Under the pieces are notes generated by a model, which worked only from the letters and a program-made list of their open reading frames with translations, did not search any database and had not been told where the DNA came from. A stretch of 19,369 nucleotides of DNA from NCBI GenBank assembly GCA_937904375.1, contig CALDIG010000007.1, positions 1 to 19,369 of the forward strand. The letters run 5' to 3'. Every line of letters begins with the position of its first letter. The stretch's first letter is position 1. This document shows, one piece after another, positions 19,286 through 19,369 of the stretch. The DNA comes from an uncultured Prevotellaceae bacterium. Its GTDB lineage: Bacteria > Bacteroidota > Bacteroidia > Bacteroidales > Muribaculaceae. Position numbers and translations under genes: made by a program.

Positions 19286-19369
19286 AGTTTTCCTTATTGT
19301 TGTTAAATGACAAATATAATTTAAGCTTAAAAGTGTATCTGGAGAAAAATCAGGTTTAAAATTAGGATC
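19286..19369. other. AT-rich sequence beyond the MBOAT breakpoint
   Basis: 84 bases with no open frame of note. CAAATATA at 19311-19318 reads TATATTTG on the minus strand, a -7-like box. It could be the end of an inserted element continuing outside the window; no terminal inverted repeat can be identified from one side. Confidence 0.35.

Overview
The window looks like part of a Bacteroidales chromosome, probably Muribaculaceae or Prevotella-like. The evidence is the promoter style (-7 boxes of the form TAnnTTTG and no strong Shine-Dalgarno), the gene content (dtd, MazG-type pyrophosphohydrolase, deoC, polA), a Bacteroidales-style C-terminal tail on a secreted protein, and an SGNH-hydrolase/MBOAT pair. 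No taxonomic search was possible, so family level is inference. Housekeeping genes are fairly GC-rich. The toxin-like, STAS/GHKL, lipoprotein and AAA-ATPase blocks are visibly AT-richer and look like accessory DNA.

Layout. 1-3403: a possible tail of an upstream gene, dtd (+), a convergent toxin-like unit (-) whose zeta-like kinase is frameshifted by an exact 25-bp tandem duplication, a secreted protein with a structured leader (+), and a MazG-like enzyme (+). 3372-4750: deoC between two repeat blocks (17 octamers, then a 29/16-bp array), leading to polA (4751-7588), whose proofreading-domain catalytic residues appear lost. 7589-12303: minus-strand accessory genes, namely a STAS-like protein with a truncated GHKL ATPase, a lipoprotein plus two-lobed aspartic protease operon, and an AAA ATPase with a nuclease-like tail. 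The ATPase promoter sits inside a 52-bp-period array of alternating inverted 12-mers. 12510-14892: a YgjP-like metallopeptidase, a secreted protein of unknown function and cytidine deaminase, all minus strand. 14897-15080: a large nested palindrome whose right end contains the start codon of a glucosaminidase/LysM protein (15064-16026). 16083-19285: an orphan gene fragment matching the downstream SGNH gene, a HigBA-like toxin-antitoxin pair, the SGNH hydrolase, and an MBOAT gene cut off after 149 codons.

Functional links. dtd is translation quality control. MazG, DeoC, Cdd and PolA are nucleotide salvage, pool sanitation and DNA synthesis/repair. The glucosaminidase, SGNH and MBOAT genes concern the envelope (wall turnover, O-acetylation of a glycan).

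The most unusual feature is intergenic. Many gaps are built from short degenerate tandem units of a fixed 7- or 8-base period, each gap with its own consensus. In four cases (dtd, deoC, polA, MBOAT) the heptamer register runs to, or to within a few bases of, the start codon. This and the 52-bp palindromic promoter array are the best candidates for something under-described. I see no complete IS, CRISPR array, rRNA or convincing tRNA.
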